From contig NZ_LFCT01000001.1 in the NCBI RefSeq assembly GCF_008692605.1, positions 62,001 through 126,000 on the forward strand: a stretch of DNA of 64,000 nt, written 5' to 3'. This DNA is from Sphingobium estronivorans. GTDB taxonomy: Bacteria > Pseudomonadota > Alphaproteobacteria > Sphingomonadales > Sphingomonadaceae. The position numbers and the translations under genes were made by a program. Below the pieces are notes generated by a model. It did not search any database and was not told where the DNA came from. It was given only the letters and a program-made list of their open reading frames with translations. This document shows, in pieces, positions 17,330 to 28,559 of this stretch (position 1 is the stretch's first letter; each line of letters opens with the position of its first letter).

Positions 17330-18568
17330 ATGGCCACCGAAACCGCCCTGAAGGGGCCAGAAACCGCTGTGGCGCCGCCTGAGGCGGTTCTGCCGGCTGT
17401 CAGGGCGCCGGCCGACCTCGCGTGGACGATCGTGCAGATGCACGCCGGCGAGCGCATCACCGTCAACGAGGCGCTGATCGCCGCTTATCAGGCCGCCTCG
17501 TCACCCCACAGCATCCGCGCGCTTAAATCCGACATCGAGGCGTTCGACGCCTGGTGCCGGCGCACCAACCGGATCGCGTTGCCGGCAACGGCCGAGACGG
17601 TGGTTGACTATCTCGATGCGCGGGCGGGGAAGGGGAGCCGTCCCGCCTCGCTATCCCGGTACAAGGCGTCGATCGCCAAGATCCACCAGCTGCTCGACCT
17701 CAAAGACCCAACACCCGCGCCGCTGGTCAAGCTGCGGCTGCAGGCGGTGCGCCGTGAGAAGGGCGCGGCGCAGAAGCAGGCGCGGCCATTGCGGTTCAAG
17801 GGGCCGGTGCGCGACGTCGAGCGCGACAAGGCGCGCGGGCTCAACATCCGCGCTTTGCTCGAGAGCTGTGGAGACGATCTGCCGGGGCTGCGCGATCGCG
17901 CGCTGCTCTCTGCTGCCTACGATACTGGGCTGCGCGCCTCGGAGCTGGTGGCGGTTACCGTTGAGCATATTGAGGAAGCGATCGACCCCGAGGCGCGGCT
18001 GCTGCAGATCCTACGAAGCAAGGGCGATCAAGACGGGGAGGGGGCGACCGCCTATCTTAGCCCTCGGACCGTCGCGGCGATCGCGGCCTGGACTGTGGCG
18101 GCCGAGATCACGGCAGGGCCGCTGTTCCGGCGGGTGCAGGTGCGGCGCTACAAGGCGCGCGCAGCGGTGCGTGGTCGGCCGATCGACAGCATCTCGGGGC
18201 GGGAGACCTGGGACCTACGTAAGACGCTGTCCAAGCCTGCCGTGAAAGCGCGGGTCGAATATGACGTCGGCACCGTTGCGCTGCACCCGGGGTCGATCGG
18301 GCCGATCTTCCGGTCGATCATCCAGCGCGCGTTCGATCGTGGCGCTTTGCCCGATCTGACTGCGGAAGATCTGGCGCGGCTGCTGAAGGGGATCAGCGCG
18401 CACTCGACGCGGATCGGGCTCAACCAGGACCTGTTCGCCAGCGGCGAGGATCTGGCCGGAATCATGGACGCACTCCGGTGGAAATCGCCGCGCATGCCGC
18501 TCGCCTACAATCGCAATTTGGCTGCGGAGCAGGGGGCAGCGGGGCGGCTGATGGCAAAGATTGGGTAG
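17330..18568 (+). CDS. Tyrosine recombinase, probable plasmid resolvase
   Basis: A 412-residue phage-integrase-family recombinase with a full catalytic set: Arg202 in TGLRASELVAV, His358 and Arg361 in HSTR, Trp384 in the position often held by His/Trp, and nucleophile Tyr393. The N-terminal 100-130 residues form the SAM-like core-binding domain (TAETVVDYLDAR). Before the transposon inserted, the dif-like site now at 2396 would have been about 60 bp upstream. It most likely resolves plasmid multimers; a role as an integrase of a lost element is possible. The ATG at 17330 follows a weak GAGG. Confidence 0.85.
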   Translation: MATETALKGPETAVAPPEAVLPAVRAPADLAWTIVQMHAGERITVNEALIAAYQAASSPHSIRALKSDIEAFDAWCRRTNRIALPATAETVVDYLDARAGKGSRPASLSRYKASIAKIHQLLDLKDPTPAPLVKLRLQAVRREKGAAQKQARPLRFKGPVRDVERDKARGLNIRALLESCGDDLPGLRDRALLSAAYDTGLRASELVAVTVEHIEEAIDPEARLLQILRSKGDQDGEGATAYLSPRTVAAIAAWTVAAEITAGPLFRRVQVRRYKARAAVRGRPIDSISGRETWDLRKTLSKPAVKARVEYDVGTVALHPGSIGPIFRSIIQRAFDRGALPDLTAEDLARLLKGISAHSTRIGLNQDLFASGEDLAGIMDALRWKSPRMPLAYNRNLAAEQGAAGRLMAKIG

Positions 18569-18622
18569 AAACGACCTTGGGCGCGATAACGCGTTCGAAA
18601 GGCAAGATCGGTGCCAAATCCG

Positions 18623-18787
18623 TCAGCGCGGGTTTTCGGGGCCTATGAAAATCATCATTCCGCCGACCAGCAATCCGATAATCCTTTTGGCCGCCTTGAA
18701 CCCTGCTTGCGCGCGGCTCTGAGCGAAGCCCGATTTAACGTAATCGACACAATCGGCCGCCTCGCCGCAGATAATGAGGCGGCGCAT
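18623..18787 (-). CDS. Possible small single-pass membrane protein
   Basis: A 54-residue frame with one membrane segment near the C-terminus (RIIGLLVGGMMIFIG). It lies on the same strand as, and just downstream of, the hemerythrin and catalase genes. The frame stays open upstream to the end of the hemerythrin gene, so a non-ATG start is possible; no ribosome-binding site precedes the ATG at 18787. I do not recognise a family. The rest of the 18569-18842 gap shows nothing else. Confidence 0.3.
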   Translation of the reverse strand: MRRLIICGEAADCVDYVKSGFAQSRAQAGFKAAKRIIGLLVGGMMIFIGPENPR

Positions 18788-18842
18788 GTTCTGGTAGTAA
18801 AACGCGATTGGCGTTGTCAGGAAGCTTCGCGATTTGGCCCTC

Positions 18843-19483
18843 TCAGACCGGCTTCAACCTGATTTTCTTCTCGATCACCGCGGCCGCCTTTTCGGCTTTC
18901 TTGCGAGCGTTGAACACCTTGCGCATGTAGCGCTGATCCTGCTCGGTCAGCGTCTTTTCCGCTTCAAGGAACTGCTCGGTCTCCTCCTCGAGGATGTGAT
19001 CGAGATATTCTTCCTTGAGGCCCGAAAAATGGCGCAGCCAACCCGGTGCGGTGATGTCGCGCGCGGCGGCATCCGCCATCAGCTTGTCGAGCTTATGATG
19101 ATCGCCGACGGCGTGACGCGCGAACGGGGTTGTTTCCGGATTACGCATCACCGTCGACCACAATGCCTGCTCTTCGGCCGCGGCATGCCCATGAACATCG
19201 CGAACGAACTCGTCGAACAACGTTTTGCGCGCCGGATCCTTAGGGCTCGTCGCCTCGATCATCGATAATAGTGCACGATGCTTGTCGTGATCTTCCACCA
19301 GGCGCCCGAAGATTGCGGGGTTGCCACGGTATCGCGTTGCGGGCGTTGAGCCGAGCCGCGCCGACACATCTGGAGCAACCGTACGGGCTTCAGCAACAGA
19401 ACTGGCCTTGGCTTCCCTTTGCGTAAGCGGACTCGCCGGGCGGGCCATTTTCGTTCCTTTGCCTTTGGGGGGAGCCGAGCCGC

Positions 19484-19487
<4 letters not shown>
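18843..19487 (-). CDS. Hemerythrin HHE-domain protein
   Basis: A 214-residue hemerythrin-like protein. After a basic, disordered N-terminal 50 residues, the helical bundle carries the expected His/Glu pattern: DHDKHRALL, VHGHAAAEEQALW, GDHHKLDKL and LDHILEEETEQF. The C-terminal tail is Lys-rich. Such proteins bind di-iron or other cations and act in oxygen, nitric-oxide or peroxide responses. The start overlaps the catalase stop by 4 bp, so the two are one operon and the function is probably oxidative-stress related. Confidence 0.85.
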
Positions 19488-21556
<2,069 letters not shown>

Positions 21557-21808
21557 GATGCTCTCCTGAAAGGCTGGCGACAGTGCCGCGCTATAGGCTA
21601 AACGCGTGAGCCTTGATTTAGGCTGGATCGGCCTGACCTATTTGCGAATAAATACGAGGGTCCGGATATTGGTGTAATCAAGATCAATCGTTTGGTGTTC
21701 AATCTCCCAGGATGATCGGACACGCGACCAGTCTTTAGCATGGACCCCGCCTGCAATTCTCTTCAGCCGGTCAAGGCACCCGAACCTGCGTCGAGAGTTA
21801 CGTGCACC

Positions 21809-22600
21809 ATGGCCGATGCTTCCTTTTCCAAACCGCCGCAGTCCGTCGCGATCGTTACCGGCGGCGAGTCCGGTATCGGCCGGGCGGCCGCTCTGAAGAT
21901 CGCGATTGGGGGCACGCCCGTCGTCATCACTTACTTCGCTGATCGGGGCGCTGCCGATGCCGTGCTCGCGGAGATCGAGAACGCTGGAGGCCACGGCATC
22001 GCGGTGCAGACCGACGTCGGCGACGAGCAGGCGGTGGAAGCACTGTTCGCGCGCGCCGAGGCCGAGTTCGGCATTGTCGACCAGCTCGTAAATTCCGCAG
22101 GACTCAATATGTCCGGCGTGATGCTGCGCGACATGGCGCTCGCGCAGTTCGACCGGCTGATGCGTGCCGATCTTTACGGCCCGTTCCTGACTTGCCGGCG
22201 GATGGTGCGCGCGCTCGAGGATGCCGGACGAGGCGGTCGGATCGTCAATATCTCCTCGATCCACGAGAAAGCGCCCCGACCAGGCGGCGTCGACTACGAC
22301 GCCGCCAAGGGTGGGCTGGCGCAGTTGACGGCAACGCTCGCGCTCGAACTCGCGCCGAAAAAGATCGCGGTCAACGGCGTCGCGCCGGGCATGATCCTGA
22401 CGCCTATGAATCAAAGTGCGCTCGACCATCCCGACGAGCTGAAGCGTAAGGAGGCGGCGATCCCGTGGGGACGCGCGGGGACGCCCGAAGAGGTGGCCGA
22501 GCTCATCGCCTTCCTGCTGTCGCCTGCGGCCGACTATATCACCGGAACAACGGTGACGATCGACGGGGCGTTGTCGCTCACCGTGGCGCAGGGGGCCTGA
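21809..22600 (+). CDS. SDR-family dehydrogenase
   Basis: A 263-residue classical short-chain dehydrogenase/reductase. The Rossmann start reads VTGGESGIGRAAA (cofactor motif TGGxxGIG), followed by an NSAG motif, catalytic Ser in NISSIHE, and Tyr/Lys in YDAAKGG. Lack of a basic residue after the second strand leaves NAD or NADP preference open. It resembles glucose-1-dehydrogenase-like members, but the substrate cannot be read. A frame open from 21740 would add 23 residues; the ATG at 21809 gives a standard N-terminus. It precedes the glycosidase-like gene by 4 bp, so they probably act together in sugar metabolism. Confidence 0.82.
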   Translation: MADASFSKPPQSVAIVTGGESGIGRAAALKIAIGGTPVVITYFADRGAADAVLAEIENAGGHGIAVQTDVGDEQAVEALFARAEAEFGIVDQLVNSAGLNMSGVMLRDMALAQFDRLMRADLYGPFLTCRRMVRALEDAGRGGRIVNISSIHEKAPRPGGVDYDAAKGGLAQLTATLALELAPKKIAVNGVAPGMILTPMNQSALDHPDELKRKEAAIPWGRAGTPEEVAELIAFLLSPAADYITGTTVTIDGALSLTVAQGA

Positions 22601-22604
22601 GACG

Positions 22605-23507
22605 ATGGTCGCCTATGTCGTCGAGGAGCTTCAGGACGTGACGCTCGATATCGCCGGACCGGAGGGCCGACTTGCCGGTCACGACCTGATGAGCCCGTTC
22701 GTCTGGACCGAGGGAAAGACGTTCCGTCTCCTCGTTCGTGTGCTCAACAACCCGCTCGGCCCGACCGATCCGACCGGGGTAATCTGGGGCGGCGATTCCG
22801 ATGACGGCGTCATGTTCCGCATGCGCCATGTGCCAGCGATCGTCCCTGGCCCCAATCCCGACGATGCCGGCGGGTGCGAGGATCCCACCGTGGTGCGCGG
22901 CGAAGGTGGCAACTATCTCGTCTTCTATACCGGCGTCGATGCAGCCCGGTCGCAAGGGTCGCTGCTCGTCGCCAAGGGGCCGGAACTGACCGAGCTTCAC
23001 GAGCAGCGCGTCATGCTCAAGGCGCCGAAAAGCGAAGGCAATATCAAGGAGGCGACGCTGGCACGGGGTTCCGATGGCCAGTACCGTCTGTTCTACGAAT
23101 ATGCCAAGGACGGCGCTTCGCGGATCGGCATGGCGGTCGGTCAGTCGGTCGAAGGTCCGTGGACGGTGGTCGATGACCCTTTCCCGATCCGCGAGGACGC
23201 GTGGGACAATTGGCATCTGTCGACCGGCCCCATCGTGCAGGAGGACGGCCGCGACCCGGTGATGTTCTACAATGGGGCGACGGTGGACGCGCGCTGGCGG
23301 ATCGGCTGGGTGAGCTTTGCGCCCGACTTCAGCCATGTCACCGGCCGCGGCGTCGAACCCGTCCTGATGCCGCCTCCGGCCAAGGTGCGTGACGCGACCG
23401 ATATCGCGTTCGCGGCGTCCTGCGTCGTGATGGGCGAAAATATCTGGCTCTACTACTCGCTCGAGGACAAGATCCTGCGTCGCGCACGCGTCCGCTATTA
23501 CACGTGA
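22605..23507 (+). CDS. GH43/GH130-like beta-propeller glycosidase or phosphorylase
   Basis: A 300-residue protein with the five-bladed propeller pattern of GH130/GH43-type enzymes: repeated blades with Asp/Glu near the strands (GGCEDPTVVRGEGGNYLVFYTG, split over residues 87-108; GNIKEATLARG; YRLFYEYAKDG; DNWHLSTGPIV). There is no signal peptide, so it is cytoplasmic. GH130 members phosphorolyse beta-mannosides, but family-level substrate cannot be assigned here. The start lies 4 bp after the SDR stop, an operon arrangement. Confidence 0.65.
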   Translation: MVAYVVEELQDVTLDIAGPEGRLAGHDLMSPFVWTEGKTFRLLVRVLNNPLGPTDPTGVIWGGDSDDGVMFRMRHVPAIVPGPNPDDAGGCEDPTVVRGEGGNYLVFYTGVDAARSQGSLLVAKGPELTELHEQRVMLKAPKSEGNIKEATLARGSDGQYRLFYEYAKDGASRIGMAVGQSVEGPWTVVDDPFPIREDAWDNWHLSTGPIVQEDGRDPVMFYNGATVDARWRIGWVSFAPDFSHVTGRGVEPVLMPPPAKVRDATDIAFAASCVVMGENIWLYYSLEDKILRRARVRYYT

Positions 23508-23517
23508 GCGGCCGCCT

Positions 23518-23967
23518 TCAAGCGAGCCAGAGCCCGGCCAGCGCCGCGATCGACACCATGACCAGGAATCCGTTGACGAGGATCAATAGCCAGCCGGGTA
23601 GCTTCGCCGTGTCTGGCTTGGGCGGCGGCACGCCCGGCGAGAACTCGCGCCAGATCGCGGCTATGAAGCAAAAGGCGCTGAACAGGATCAGCACCGAGCC
23701 GGTGCCCGCGATCATCCAGTCGGGAACCAGCTTGTCGAGCAAGGCGCGCGCACCGATGCCGGCGGCCATGGCGGCAAGCCCGGTGCGCACCCAGGCGGCA
23801 TAGGTCCGCTCGGCCGCGAGCACCGTCCGATCGGCGGCGAGAACAGTGCGGCGATCGGCGCTGTCGGTTTGCTGCTCGGCGCTGGTCGCGAGCTTGTCGG
23901 CGCTCTTTACCAACTGCTTGGCCGCATGGGCGGGCTTCGCGGGTTCTGGCGGAATGTCGTCAGTCAC
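23518..23967 (-). CDS. DUF202-family membrane protein
   Basis: A 149-residue protein with a charged N-terminal 50 residues rich in Lys/Ala/Asp repeats, then the DUF202/YidH pattern: AAERTYAAWVRTGLAAMAAGIGA, in pieces from about residue 50 to 75, and two further membrane helices. Function of the family is unknown. The start overlaps the stop of the metallo-hydrolase gene by 4 bp (ATGA), so it is co-translated with it. Confidence 0.75.
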   Translation of the reverse strand: MTDDIPPEPAKPAHAAKQLVKSADKLATSAEQQTDSADRRTVLAADRTVLAAERTYAAWVRTGLAAMAAGIGARALLDKLVPDWMIAGTGSVLILFSAFCFIAAIWREFSPGVPPPKPDTAKLPGWLLILVNGFLVMVSIAALAGLWLA

Positions 23968-24623
23968 AGGTCGACCCCGTCACCGGGGTGCAGGAGCCGG
24001 TGAAAGGTCATGCCAGCTTCCTCGAAATAGGGCTGATAGGTATCGTAGCGCTGCGTCAGGAACCAGTCGCGGGCGTAGCCGTCGTGAACGGGGATGACTT
24101 GGCTCGGACGCATCGCCTTGGCGAACTCGTAGGCGCCGATCTCGGTGAGGAACGGCGCCATCACCGGCAGCGCCAGCGCCTCAATTCCAGAGAACTGGTG
24201 GAGCCGCTCGTCGAAGCTGTCGCCGGGATTGAGAAAGCGATCATTGACTAGGAACGCTAGGACGGTCGGAATCTCTGCGGCGAGGATCGGCTCGTGGCGC
24301 ACCGGCAACGCACCGACCGTGAAGGGTCCAAGGTCCAGGCTTTCTTCTCCGACCTCGTCGGCACTAAAGCCCTGGCTGCGCAACATGGCTGCGACCTTCG
24401 TACCTCCAAATATTCGCGGCGCGTCGTCGCCGACGATGGTGCGTAGCGCCTGGCAGTCGAGATGATCGGGATGGCCGTGGGTGAACAGGATAAAATCCAC
24501 ATCGCTGAGGTCGCGAGGGTCGACGCGCCCATCGACGAACGAGAATTTGCCCGGGTCGAACAGCAGCCGCTTGCCCTCGAGCGTCAGCCTCAAGCAGCTA
24601 TGGACAAATTTCTCGATACGCAT
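23964..24623 (-). CDS. Metallo-beta-lactamase-fold hydrolase
   Basis: A 219-residue MBL-fold protein of the UlaG-like type. The zinc motif HGHPDHLD is present at about residues 49-56, with further conserved His/Asp (VRHEPIL, VIPVHDGYARDW). No signal peptide is seen. The substrate is unknown; UlaG-like members include lactonases and phosphodiesterase-like enzymes. The gene is 47 bp downstream of sorB on the same strand and overlaps the DUF202 gene. Confidence 0.8.
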   Translation of the reverse strand: MRIEKFVHSCLRLTLEGKRLLFDPGKFSFVDGRVDPRDLSDVDFILFTHGHPDHLDCQALRTIVGDDAPRIFGGTKVAAMLRSQGFSADEVGEESLDLGPFTVGALPVRHEPILAAEIPTVLAFLVNDRFLNPGDSFDERLHQFSGIEALALPVMAPFLTEIGAYEFAKAMRPSQVIPVHDGYARDWFLTQRYDTYQPYFEEAGMTFHRLLHPGDGVDL

Positions 24624-24670
24624 CGGGCGCCTCCTTCATCCGATCAACGCGGCGCGCGGCGATAAGTCAC

Positions 24671-25144
24671 TCAGCCAGTCCCGCCCGACGCGTCGGGAGC
24701 GACCTGACTTCCGGATTCCTTGCCGGCCGGCGCCGCGCTGCCCTGCTTCGCGCTCAGCGCCGTCAGATACTCGACAATCGCCGGGATATCCTTTTCAGCG
24801 ACCGGCGCCTTGTAAACCTCCTTCATCTTGATGACCGTTGACTTCCATTGGTCCGACGTGAGCGCAGGCTGGGTCAGTGCCATGCTCGCCGAGTGGCACG
24901 ACGTGCAGTTCGCGTTGATCACGTCGGCATGAGGGCCATCGGGATATTGCTGGTCGTCGATCGGCAGGTCGATGGCGGCCGAGGTCAGAGTGAACCCGCC
25001 GAATGCGACGTTAGAGGGGGCCGGCCCACTGGGCGCTGGCGGCGGCGGGGGCACATGGCTACCGGGCGGGCCGATCGCGATAAGGACGACGGCTGCAAGG
25101 CCGACCGCGCCGAACGAGAGCGTGCCGATTGAAGGGACTTTCAT
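24671..25144 (-). CDS. sorB: Sulfite dehydrogenase cytochrome c subunit
   Basis: A 157-residue exported monoheme cytochrome c, the likely electron acceptor of SorA. A signal/anchor occupies about residues 7-26, then a Pro-rich linker, the heme motif CTSCH (about residue 79) and a later Met in STVIKMKEVY as probable axial ligand. The open frame runs further upstream into sorA, but the ATG at 25144 starts the signal sequence and is 11 bp after the sorA stop. It would pass electrons to the cbb3 or other terminal oxidase. Confidence 0.85.
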   Translation of the reverse strand: MKVPSIGTLSFGAVGLAAVVLIAIGPPGSHVPPPPPAPSGPAPSNVAFGGFTLTSAAIDLPIDDQQYPDGPHADVINANCTSCHSASMALTQPALTSDQWKSTVIKMKEVYKAPVAEKDIPAIVEYLTALSAKQGSAAPAGKESGSQVAPDASGGTG

Positions 25145-25155
25145 CTCGGCTCTCC

Positions 25156-26394
25156 TCAGGACGCGGTGATGTTGGTAGTTTCGATATTGCCGCGCATGAA
25201 CCCGCCCGGGTTCCAGATCGGCGCCATCGGCTGCGCAATCCCTGCCGTATTCCAGCAGCGCGACATGAGACGCACATTGCCCCGGCCCGGCAGCGGCACC
25301 TGCGTATCCCAGCGGCGGAAGCTGTACTTGCCGTGATCGGGACCGAGCCGGGTGTGATACCAGGTGCGGCCGCCATCGGTGGAGACATCGACCTTGGCGA
25401 CCCCGCAATCGCCGCCCATCGCGATGCCACCGAGCGGAATCGTCCGGTCATAGGCGATCGCCTGGCCCTCGCCGAGACTTGTCACCCAGGAGCGCGGGAT
25501 CATCCGGTTGATCGGGACGGTCGGGAAGTCCTTTGCACCGGGCTTCACATTGGCACCCGGGGTCGCCGGGATCTTGTAAGCCTTGGCCATCCAATATTCG
25601 TCGTCGGGGCCGGGCAGCACCTCGATGTCGTTGAGCATCTTGACCCAGTAGGTCGAATACCAGCCCGGCACGATCAGCCGGCAGGGAAAGCCGTTGAGCA
25701 AGGGCAACTGCTCGCCGTTCATGCCGAAGGCGATCATCACCTCGCCGTCGCGGGCATGGTCGATGTCGAGCGCCTTCTCGAAATCCGGCGCGCCGGCGAC
25801 GACGGGCTGGTCGAGCGCGCCGAAACGCACCTGCACCGCGCCGGGCTTCACGCCGGCAAAATCGAGGATGTCGCGCAGCCGGACGCCGAGCCATTTGGCA
25901 TTGCCCATCGCACCATTGCCCCATTGTGCGCCGGGCACACGCGGCTGGAACAGGCCGCGGCTGTTGCCCGAGCACTGATTGACCGCCGCCATCTCGACGC
26001 GCGGCAATCGGAGCAGCTGCGCAAGGCTGATCGAAAGCGGTCTATTGACGTGGCCGCGGACCGTGAGCCGGAAAGTATCAACATCGATCGAGGTCGGGAT
26101 GTCGGCCCAGTGCCAACGCACGAAAAACTGGTCGTTGGGCGTGAAAACGTCGCGGTCGAATACCTCCATCGGGGTTTCGAGCAGCGGCGGGTGCATGCGC
26201 TGAAGGATCATGCTGCCTTTGCCGGGAAAGGCGCTGGTCATCGGCCGCCCGGCATTGCCGCCGGGAAGATGCAGGTCGACGAGACTCTGCGCGAGTGCGG
26301 GGCCGGCAGCGAGCGCGGCGCCGCCAAGCGCGGCCTGACCCAGAAAGCGGCGACGACTGCTTTCAGCGGCGAGCCAGGTGTCGAACTTGTCCAT
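25156..26394 (-). CDS. sorA: Sulfite:cytochrome c oxidoreductase, molybdenum subunit
   Basis: A 412-residue periplasmic sulfite oxidase-family enzyme, oxidising sulfite to sulfate. The N-terminus has a Tat signal (SRRRFLGQ) and Ala-rich h-region; the molybdopterin domain carries the metal-binding Cys141 in VNQCSGNSRG and the sulfite-oxidase dimerisation domain follows from about residue 280 (DGGRTWYHTRL). It is followed directly by the cytochrome subunit, the SorAB order, and preceded by a TDT transporter and a LysR regulator. A very long antisense frame here is a GC shadow. Confidence 0.92.
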   Translation of the reverse strand: MDKFDTWLAAESSRRRFLGQAALGGAALAAGPALAQSLVDLHLPGGNAGRPMTSAFPGKGSMILQRMHPPLLETPMEVFDRDVFTPNDQFFVRWHWADIPTSIDVDTFRLTVRGHVNRPLSISLAQLLRLPRVEMAAVNQCSGNSRGLFQPRVPGAQWGNGAMGNAKWLGVRLRDILDFAGVKPGAVQVRFGALDQPVVAGAPDFEKALDIDHARDGEVMIAFGMNGEQLPLLNGFPCRLIVPGWYSTYWVKMLNDIEVLPGPDDEYWMAKAYKIPATPGANVKPGAKDFPTVPINRMIPRSWVTSLGEGQAIAYDRTIPLGGIAMGGDCGVAKVDVSTDGGRTWYHTRLGPDHGKYSFRRWDTQVPLPGRGNVRLMSRCWNTAGIAQPMAPIWNPGGFMRGNIETTNITAS

Positions 26395-26481
26395 AATCGC
26401 ATTCCCTTCTTCGGGCGAGCGTGGCCGACCCGGCTCGCTGAGCCAAGCGATCGGATTGTCGATTTTGATCGCCTCAGGCGA

Positions 26482-27633
26482 TCAGTTCGGTGTTGCGATG
26501 CAGGGCGATACGAACAGATGGCCCTTCCATGCACCGGCGAGTGTCTTCGCCGCGACGACGATCCACATCAGCGCCAGGGCAAGGGTGAGCACCGTCCCGA
26601 CGATGCCGAAGAAGGCCAGGTCGAAGGTCGTGCCGAGGCGAAACGTCGCGACCGTGTAGACGCCGAGCGGGAAGGTATAGCCCCACCAGCCGAGGTTGAA
26701 CGGGATGCCAGCGCGCCAGTAGCGCCAGCTGATCAGCATCGCGAGCGCCAGCCACCACAGGCCAAAGCCCCAGAGCAGCAGCCCGGCGATGCTGCCGAGG
26801 CCCTGTGCCACGACGGCGATCGACGCGAGGCCGTGTGCGGAAAGGATGGCGGGCGCGTCGCCTCCCAACACCAGCATGCCCAGCGCACCGGTGCCGATCG
26901 GGCCGAGCGCAAGCCAGCTCGACGCGGCCATGCCCTCGTGCGGCAGCTTGTGCAGCGCCATGCGCAGGATGAGCAGCGCCAAGATGCTGCAGGCGACCGG
27001 CACCGAATAGGCCCAGAGCACGTAGGAGGTGAGCAGCGTCACCAGCTGCGCGTGCGGATCGACGAGATGCGGTGCGAGCAGGCCACCGCTTGCCGCCGCG
27101 ACCTCGGCCGCGACCACCGGCAGAAGCCAGACGGCGGTCATGCCGTCGAGGCTGTGCTCGTGGCGAGTGAACATGAAGTAGGGAATGAGCACGCCGCAGG
27201 TCAGCGCCATCGCGACATCGATCCACCACAAGACATGCGCTACACCGACGATGCCGTCGCCGAACCGGGCAATCCCAAAGGCGAGGCAGCCGTTGATGAT
27301 CGTGGCGAGGCCCATCGGGATCGTGCCGATGAACATCGACACCGTGTTGTGGCCGAAGATCCGCCGCGCCTCATGGCCAAACATTATCCAGCGCGCCGAA
27401 TAGAGGCCGGTGAACAGTGCAAAGAGCGCGATGTTGAAAAGCCACAACGCCTCGCCGACCGGCTTTAGCGCCGGGCCGATGCCCGGCACCTGCGGCAGTG
27501 CCAGCGCGAGGATGCCGGTGCCCATGGTCGCGGCGAACCAGTTGGGGGTGAACTGGCGGATCATCTCGCGGGGATGATCGAGGCGCGAGAGTGGACGCAG
27601 GCCATTCAGGACGGAGGGCATATCGTCATTCAC
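26482..27633 (-). CDS. TDT-family transporter, possible sulfite exporter
   Basis: A 383-residue membrane protein with about ten helices, resembling the TDT/SLAC1 family (TehA, Mae1, Ssu1). The N-terminal FTPNWFAATMGTGIL is the family signature. Substrates in the family include tellurite, C4-dicarboxylates and sulfite. Its place between a LysR regulator and sorAB suggests sulfite or a related oxyanion. It overlaps the LysR gene by 4 bp and ends 87 bp before sorA. Confidence 0.8.
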   Translation of the reverse strand: MNDDMPSVLNGLRPLSRLDHPREMIRQFTPNWFAATMGTGILALALPQVPGIGPALKPVGEALWLFNIALFALFTGLYSARWIMFGHEARRIFGHNTVSMFIGTIPMGLATIINGCLAFGIARFGDGIVGVAHVLWWIDVAMALTCGVLIPYFMFTRHEHSLDGMTAVWLLPVVAAEVAAASGGLLAPHLVDPHAQLVTLLTSYVLWAYSVPVACSILALLILRMALHKLPHEGMAASSWLALGPIGTGALGMLVLGGDAPAILSAHGLASIAVVAQGLGSIAGLLLWGFGLWWLALAMLISWRYWRAGIPFNLGWWGYTFPLGVYTVATFRLGTTFDLAFFGIVGTVLTLALALMWIVVAAKTLAGAWKGHLFVSPCIATPN

Positions 27634-28502
27634 TGTGCCTGCTCCTTGATAAGGTCCGTCAGCGCATCGGCCGCACGGGTGCGGTAGCGCTCTTTGTGAC
27701 GTAACGCGTGGAAAGGCCGGTCAGGCAAGCCGAGCGGCAGCTCGACCAGATCGCCGGCGTTCAGAGCGCGCGCTACGACCAATCGCGACAGCGCGGCGAC
27801 CCCAGCGCCCGCTTCGACCGCTGTGCGGACGGCTTCATTCGACGGCAGCGTCATCGCGATCTTCATCCGTGCCGGGTCGAAACCGCGCGTCCGCAGCGTC
27901 TCCTCAAAGGTCGATCGGGTGCCCGATCCTTGCTCGCGGACGATCCAGCGGGCCTCGCGCAGCCAGTCCTCGTCGACCCGTTCCGTATCCTCGCTACCAA
28001 CCAACACCATCGTGTCACGGCCGACCACCCAGTGCGCCAGCGCTGGCTCGTCCACCACGCCCTCCACGAACCCAAGTTCGGCCGCGCCGCTCAGCACCTG
28101 CGCGGAGGCACCCTCGGTATTGTCGATAGCTAGCTCGACAGCGATCTGCGGGTGGCGCTCGTGAAAGGCGGCGAGTTTGGACGGCAGCCAGTAGCTGGCG
28201 ATCGTCTGGCTGGCGACGAGCTTGAGCGTCCCGCGCTCCAGCCCACCATATTCGGCAAGCATCATTTCCGCATGCGCGGCACGGCCCAGCACAGCGCGCG
28301 CTTCATCGAGAAACGCAGCACCAGCCTCGGTCAGCTGGATACCGCGCCCGACGCGGTGAAATAGTGGCACGCCATGGCGCCCCTCCAGGGCGGCGATCGC
28401 ACCCGATGCTGCAGACTGTGTGACATTCAGCGCTTCGGCCGCACGCGTCACATGCTCTCGCTCTGCCACGCCAACGAATATTCTCAATTGCTCAAGCGTC
28501 AT
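27630..28502 (-). CDS. LysR-family regulator of the sulfite genes
   Basis: A 290-residue LysR-type regulator: winged HTH at residues 1-60 (EHVTRAAEALNVTQSAASGAIAAL, in two parts), then the periplasmic-binding-like co-inducer domain (about 90-290). Unusually it is the first gene of the operon it presumably controls, not divergent from it; its stop overlaps the TDT transporter start. The effector may be sulfite or a reduced-sulfur compound. The family call is firm; the target is inferred from gene order. Confidence 0.88.
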   Translation of the reverse strand: MTLEQLRIFVGVAEREHVTRAAEALNVTQSAASGAIAALEGRHGVPLFHRVGRGIQLTEAGAAFLDEARAVLGRAAHAEMMLAEYGGLERGTLKLVASQTIASYWLPSKLAAFHERHPQIAVELAIDNTEGASAQVLSGAAELGFVEGVVDEPALAHWVVGRDTMVLVGSEDTERVDEDWLREARWIVREQGSGTRSTFEETLRTRGFDPARMKIAMTLPSNEAVRTAVEAGAGVAALSRLVVARALNAGDLVELPLGLPDRPFHALRHKERYRTRAADALTDLIKEQAQ

Positions 28503-28559
28503 GATTGATCTCCTGAAGCGAGCGATACACCTCGCCGATCAATCTATCCAACGCCTTGA

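Noticed and set aside
25129-27468. A 779-codon open frame on the plus strand
   Set aside because: It is antisense to sorA and the TDT gene, has Arg/His/Gln-rich composition without domains, and those two proteins are clearly real.
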